Shown here: in pieces, positions 5,279 to 7,894 of the stretch
How the letters are laid out: each line of letters starts with the position of its first letter
How positions within the stretch are numbered: position 1 is the stretch's first letter
Source: JBOGED01 sp050743625
Lineage (GTDB): Bacteria; Actinomycetota; Nitriliruptoria; Euzebyales; Egibacteraceae
DNA length: 7,894 nt
Assembly (NCBI GenBank): GCA_050743625.1
Contig: JBOGED010000379.1
Location: 1-7,894, forward strand
Direction: 5' to 3'
The notes under the pieces: generated by a model
The model's input: only the letters and a program-made list of their open reading frames with translations
Told to the model about the DNA's origin: nothing
Database searches by the model: none
Program-made: the position numbers and the translations under genes

Positions 5279-5366
5279 ACCCGATCGCGAGAGAACGGGA
5301 ATACCCGGAGGCTCATGCCGATAGGCTGAATCCCGGTTGATGCATGACCGTCAGAGGGAGAAGCTC

Positions 5367-5948
5367 ATGTCATCCCAGGCTCACGCGACCGGCCTCACGT
5401 ACGACGACCTCGCGGCGTTCCCCGACGACGGGCTACGCCGGGAGCTCATCGGGGGGCAGCTCATCGTGACCCCCGCACCGCGCCCCCGGCACCAGCTTTT
5501 CGTCGTGGAGCTCACGACCGAGCTGAACCTCCACGCGCGAACCCACGGGGGACAGGTCTTCTGCGCGCCGCTCGACGTCTACTTCGCTCACGACGACGTC
5601 GCCGAGCCCGATGTCCTCTACCTCCTCCCCCAGCACCTCGACCGGGTCGAGGACAAGTTCGTCCGCGGCGCGCCCGACCTCGTTGTCGAGATGTCCTCAC
5701 CATCAACCCGACACCTCGACCTCGTCCGAAAACGCAACCTCTACGAGCGCTACGGTGTCCCCGAATACTGGTATGCCGACTTGGACACCGAGGCCGTCCA
5801 CGCCCACCGGCTCGCCGACGGCACCTACGGCGACCCGACCGTCCTCAAATGCGGCGAGACCCTCACCTCACCCCTCCTCCCGGGCTTCGCCATCAGGATC
5901 GACGACCTGTTCGCCGCACCACCAGGATGGCGGCGACCCGCGCGATAG
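5367..5948 (+). CDS. Uma2-family putative restriction-type endonuclease
   Basis: A 193-residue protein of the Uma2 (DUF820) family, with a PD-(D/E)XK nuclease-like fold. The N-terminus LTYDDLAAFPDDG..RRELIGGQLI is characteristic, with Glu26. EPDVLYLL holds Asp82, PDLVVEMSSPSTR holds Glu108, and RKRNLYERYGVPEYWYAD holds Lys122; together these form the expected active site, so the protein looks intact. Length is normal for the family. The biological role of Uma2 proteins is poorly known: they are numerous in cyanobacteria, Chloroflexi and actinobacteria, often solitary as here, and no methyltransferase lies nearby. Start at ATG 5367 is preferred because AGGGAG lies six bases upstream; the frame is open to TTG 5337 but without a ribosome binding site. 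It is divergent from the membrane protein/HtrA operon. Confidence 0.88.
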   Translation: MSSQAHATGLTYDDLAAFPDDGLRRELIGGQLIVTPAPRPRHQLFVVELTTELNLHARTHGGQVFCAPLDVYFAHDDVAEPDVLYLLPQHLDRVEDKFVRGAPDLVVEMSSPSTRHLDLVRKRNLYERYGVPEYWYADLDTEAVHAHRLADGTYGDPTVLKCGETLTSPLLPGFAIRIDDLFAAPPGWRRPAR

Positions 5949-6058
5949 GCGGCGGGCGCGGGAACGCGGGTGCGTTGCGTTTGTCCAGATAGACGAATCT
6001 CGGTTTTCGTACTCCTCAACGGCATGCTGAGAGGCGTGCACATCTATGCGGGAAGGAC
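5949..6058. other. convergent gap between Uma2 and XRE/TPR genes
   Basis: This 110-base gap separates two converging genes. The only structure noted is a weak stem, CTCA/TGAG around a GCATGC (about 6015-6031), which could serve as a poor bidirectional terminator. No gene or other signal is seen. Confidence 0.3.
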
Positions 6059-7412
6059 CTATGGCGCACAAGGTGCCCCGGCGAGAGGGAGGCGTGCCTC
6101 CGTGGGCATGCTCACTCGGAAGTCTTCAATCTCTGTGCGTATGCGCGTGGCCATCTTGGACGTTCGGTAGGGTTGGTTTTCCATGAGGTCCTCGACACGG
6201 CGAAGCCGCTTGCCGTGCCAAGAGACGCGCTGTTGCACAGGGATGGTGAGGACCGGTTGGAGCGACTCCAGGACGGCATCGAGTTCGCCAAGGTGCAGCC
6301 GGGCGGTGGCAAGGTAAATGTGCGCGAGGCCCTCGTCGACGTTCGAGCGCTCCTCATCTGGACCGCTCTGCCAGAGCCGGATGGCGCTCTCTGATTCCGC
6401 TGCAGCCACTCGCGCGTCATTGACTCCAGGGAGCCAGATCAGGCTGCTTCCCGAGTAGTAGGACTGTTTCGCCGGAGGGAACCTGAAAAGGCCGCTGACC
6501 GCATCCGGCGCCTGCACTCTGTCGCGCCCGTCTTTCGCTCGGTTCAACGCCGCGTGGGTAGCGGTGGAATCGCCGAAGTGCGCAAAGCACTGCGCCTGTC
6601 CACAGAGAAGACGGATCGTGGACGTGCCATCACCGGCATAACGCAAGCCGTCCTCGATCAACTCGGTCGCAGCGTGATAATCGCCCTTGTACCGGGCGAT
6701 GAGGCTCTGGGTCCCTCGCACCCAGGCTCGCAGGCCGTTGTGTCCGGCAAGGTCGGCACGCGGCGCGCGCATTGGTCACGGCCTCGTCGCTATACCCGAG
6801 GTCGAGAGCGGCGTACGCGAGGATCCCTGACAGGTAACCGCTGAAGAGCAGCAGGTCCTTGTCATCGGTCGGCTGGCGCTCCTGGCGGATCACGCGGAAA
6901 GTGGTCTGCCGGATCGGAAGGACCTCGGCGAGGATCCGGGCCGGTGGTGCCCTGCGGCCCGCCACTGCAAGGCGATGTACATCAGCATGGAGTTGCTCCA
7001 GAAGCGCTGGACGGTTGCTGTCCGCCGCAAGCTCACGGACGAACGCCGCGGAATCACCGGCGGCGAGTTGCACGAGGGCACCGATTGAGCAGACATCGCC
7101 ATCCTGATTGCGCCCGCCAAGCGACGTAGTCGTGCCGTTCGTCGGCGGATCACTACTCGTGGTGTTGAGTCGAGCGCGGTCGAAGGTCTCGCGCTGGAAC
7201 GGTGTAAGGGCCTCGACGAAGCCATTCAATCGGCACAATAGCTGTCCTTGGGTGGGCGCCTGGGCGTCGATCTCCCAGCGCTGCACCGTGCTCGTCGCGA
7301 CCCCCAACGCTAGGGCCATACCCTCTTGGGTCTCGCCACGCGCCTTGCGCAGCGCCCGGATCTCCCTCGACCCCCAAGTCTGCGCGGACGCGTCAGAAGC
7401 ATCTCCCGTCAT
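6059..7412 (-). pseudogene. XRE/TPR transcriptional regulator, frameshifted
   Basis: Two overlapping frames on the minus strand are halves of one protein of about 450 residues. The first (from ATG 7412, open to 6630) has an XRE helix-turn-helix at residues 16-66, with IRALRKARGETQEGMALALG and VATSTVQRWEIDAQAP. After a polar linker comes a helical region ending in GYSDEAVTNARA. The second frame (to TAG 6059) continues it with ADLAGHNGLRAWVRGTQSL, RLLCGQAQCFAHFGD, SGLFRFPPAKQSYYSGSSL and LAHIYLATARLHLGELD, the TPR-like half of this Streptomyces-type regulator family. ATG 7412 has GGGGGAG just upstream; an in-frame GTG at 7436 has none. The coding distance is not divisible by three, confirming a shift near 6756-6772. 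Both halves have no internal stops, so the lesion is recent or a sequence error. Such regulators often control development or secondary metabolism; the target is unknown. Confidence 0.82.
6756..6772 (-). other. frameshift site in the XRE/TPR gene
   Basis: Homology-like text changes frame inside a GC-dinucleotide run on the minus strand (ATGCGCGCGCCGCGTGCC). Either one base was gained or two lost. Loss of two would restore ...NARAACADLAGH..., close to the C-A-D...AGH pattern of the family. An alternating GC tract is a natural slippage or basecalling hot spot. Confidence 0.7.
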
Positions 7413-7526
7413 GGTCTCCCCCGCTTTCCCAGCCACAGGCCCGCACGGACACCAGCGAAGCCTCCCAGCCCTCCGCGCCCCTGTCGGCGGCGCCGAGGGG
7501 ATGGCGGGGTGAGGGTAGCCTCGGTC

Positions 7527-7682
7527 ATGTCACAGCTGGTCTCTGTGGCCTGGCCCCCCGGAAGGTCACACTTCGCGGGGGCCGCTCATGTTGGTGACTG
7601 CGGCCCCAGACTAGATCAGCGGACAGTCGGCCGCGTCGAGCGGTGCACGGCTTGCCCAGCACGGGCGAACCACACATTCTAG
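7527..7682 (+). CDS. possible 51-residue Cys/His protein
   Basis: From ATG 7527 the frame encodes MSQLVSVAWPPGRSHFAGAA, then HVGDCGPRLDQRTVGRVE and RCTACPARANHTF, ending at TAG 7680-7682. His21, Cys25, Cys40 and Cys43 (H-x3-C...C-x2-C) could form a small zinc ribbon. The composition looks protein-like rather than random, but third-position GC (about 35 of 51 codons) is below that expected for an established gene here. No good ribosome binding site is seen; GAGGG at 7511-7515 is too far, while TAGCCT at 7516-7521 is placed for a leaderless start. It is divergent from the XRE/TPR regulator, an arrangement common for regulator and target. Not recognised as a known family; it may be spurious. Confidence 0.38.
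   Translation: MSQLVSVAWPPGRSHFAGAAHVGDCGPRLDQRTVGRVERCTACPARANHTF
7552..7583. repeat. strong GC hairpin
   Basis: GGCCCCC (7552-7558) and GGGGGCC (7577-7583) pair perfectly, and inside them GAAG (7561-7564) pairs with CTTC (7571-7574). The whole 32 bases would form a very stable stem. It lies within the possible small gene and has no T-run after it. Confidence 0.5.
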
Positions 7683-7824
7683 ACCCTAGAGCGCGTGGCC
7701 TGGTCGCCGCCGGGCGCAGACGCGGTGAAGATGCGGGGAAGGCGCGGGACGAGCGCTGTTACCAAGCCACGGACCGTTTGCGATGGTGACGGACATGAAA
7801 GTCTCCATGCGAATTTAGCGACCG
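7683..7824. other. non-coding stretch before a possible gene
   Basis: No open frame with a start signal, RNA gene or repeat was recognised here. TCTAG-ACC-CTAGA at 7678-7690 is a small perfect stem at the end of the possible 51-residue gene. A seven-codon frame starting ATGAAAGTC (7795-7818) is too short to support. Confidence 0.3.
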
Positions 7825-7894
7825 ATGGCTGACCCACACGGGCGAGAGAGCCGGCCGTCGCGGCCGGAGTGGGCGGGCGTGGCGCACCTGCTGA
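7825..7894 (+). CDS. possible 5' end of a gene (partial)
   Basis: An ATG at 7825 opens a frame that stays open to the window edge: MADPHGRESRPSRPEWAGV, then AHLL. Third positions are nearly all G or C. No Shine-Dalgarno is visible. A perfect hairpin, CCGGCCG-TCG-CGGCCGG (7851-7867), lies within it and could instead mean that this is untranslated leader. No family can be assigned from 23 residues. Confidence 0.3.
   Translation, partial: MADPHGRESRPSRPEWAGVAHLL

Noticed and set aside
5337..5366. Longer Uma2 start (TTG or ATG)
   Set aside because: No ribosome binding site precedes it, while AGGGAG is well placed for ATG 5367, where the family N-terminus begins.
6012..6034. Rho-independent terminator between Uma2 and the XRE/TPR gene
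   Set aside because: Only 4 reliable base pairs with a 9-base loop and no T-run; too weak to call as a terminator.
7326..7526. Upstream extension of the 51-residue frame
   Set aside because: It overlaps the start and helix-turn-helix coding part of the XRE/TPR gene on the opposite strand and has no motif; only the part after ATG 7527 looks protein-like.
7620..7720. Possible tRNA
   Set aside because: A GGTTCGCC-like string appears on the minus strand, but no acceptor stem, D-arm or anticodon arm can be built around it.

Overview
The window is high-GC DNA with the gene style of an actinobacterium (Actinomycetota). Signs of this are a DUF6286-type envelope protein, a long XRE/TPR regulator of the kind common in Streptomyces and its relatives, a lipoprotein HtrA protease, strongly GC-biased third codon positions, and starts that look leaderless. 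The species cannot be named from the sequence.

Layout. Positions 1-555 (+) hold the tail of an upstream gene and a DUF6286 membrane protein coupled to it by a GTGA overlap; this resembles the Asp23/AmaP envelope cluster. A leftward block follows (3176 down to 561): an adenosine kinase of the PfkB family, an inositol-monophosphatase-family phosphatase, then a small XRE regulator translationally coupled (ATGA overlap) to a four-helix membrane protein. The XRE gene has its own well-formed promoter, apparently leaderless, with a palindrome over the -10 box that looks like an autoregulatory operator.

Positions 3177-3788 hold no credible gene. Instead they carry a mosaic of hairpin repeats: three units around a GGATACGAAGG core and a second, related family around GCAACA(G/C)CCTGAATAC. 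This is the least explained part of the window. Upstream of it (5266 down to 3789) lies a probable two-gene operon: a small membrane protein with a stress-protein-like N-terminus, then a secreted HtrA-type serine protease lipoprotein.

A Uma2-family putative endonuclease (5367-5948, +) stands alone. Next is a roughly 450-residue XRE/TPR regulator (7412 down to 6059) split by one frameshift near 6756-6772. Divergent from it is a possible 51-residue Cys/His protein (7527-7682), then mostly unexplained DNA and perhaps the start of another gene at 7825.

Functional reading. Several units point to envelope and stress homeostasis (DUF6286, XRE plus membrane protein, HtrA plus membrane protein). The kinase/phosphatase pair points to nucleoside or sugar-phosphate turnover. 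No known defence, CRISPR or biosynthetic system is visible. The best candidates for new biology are the hairpin-repeat array, the palindrome-controlled leaderless XRE/membrane pair, and the small Cys/His protein divergent from the XRE/TPR regulator.
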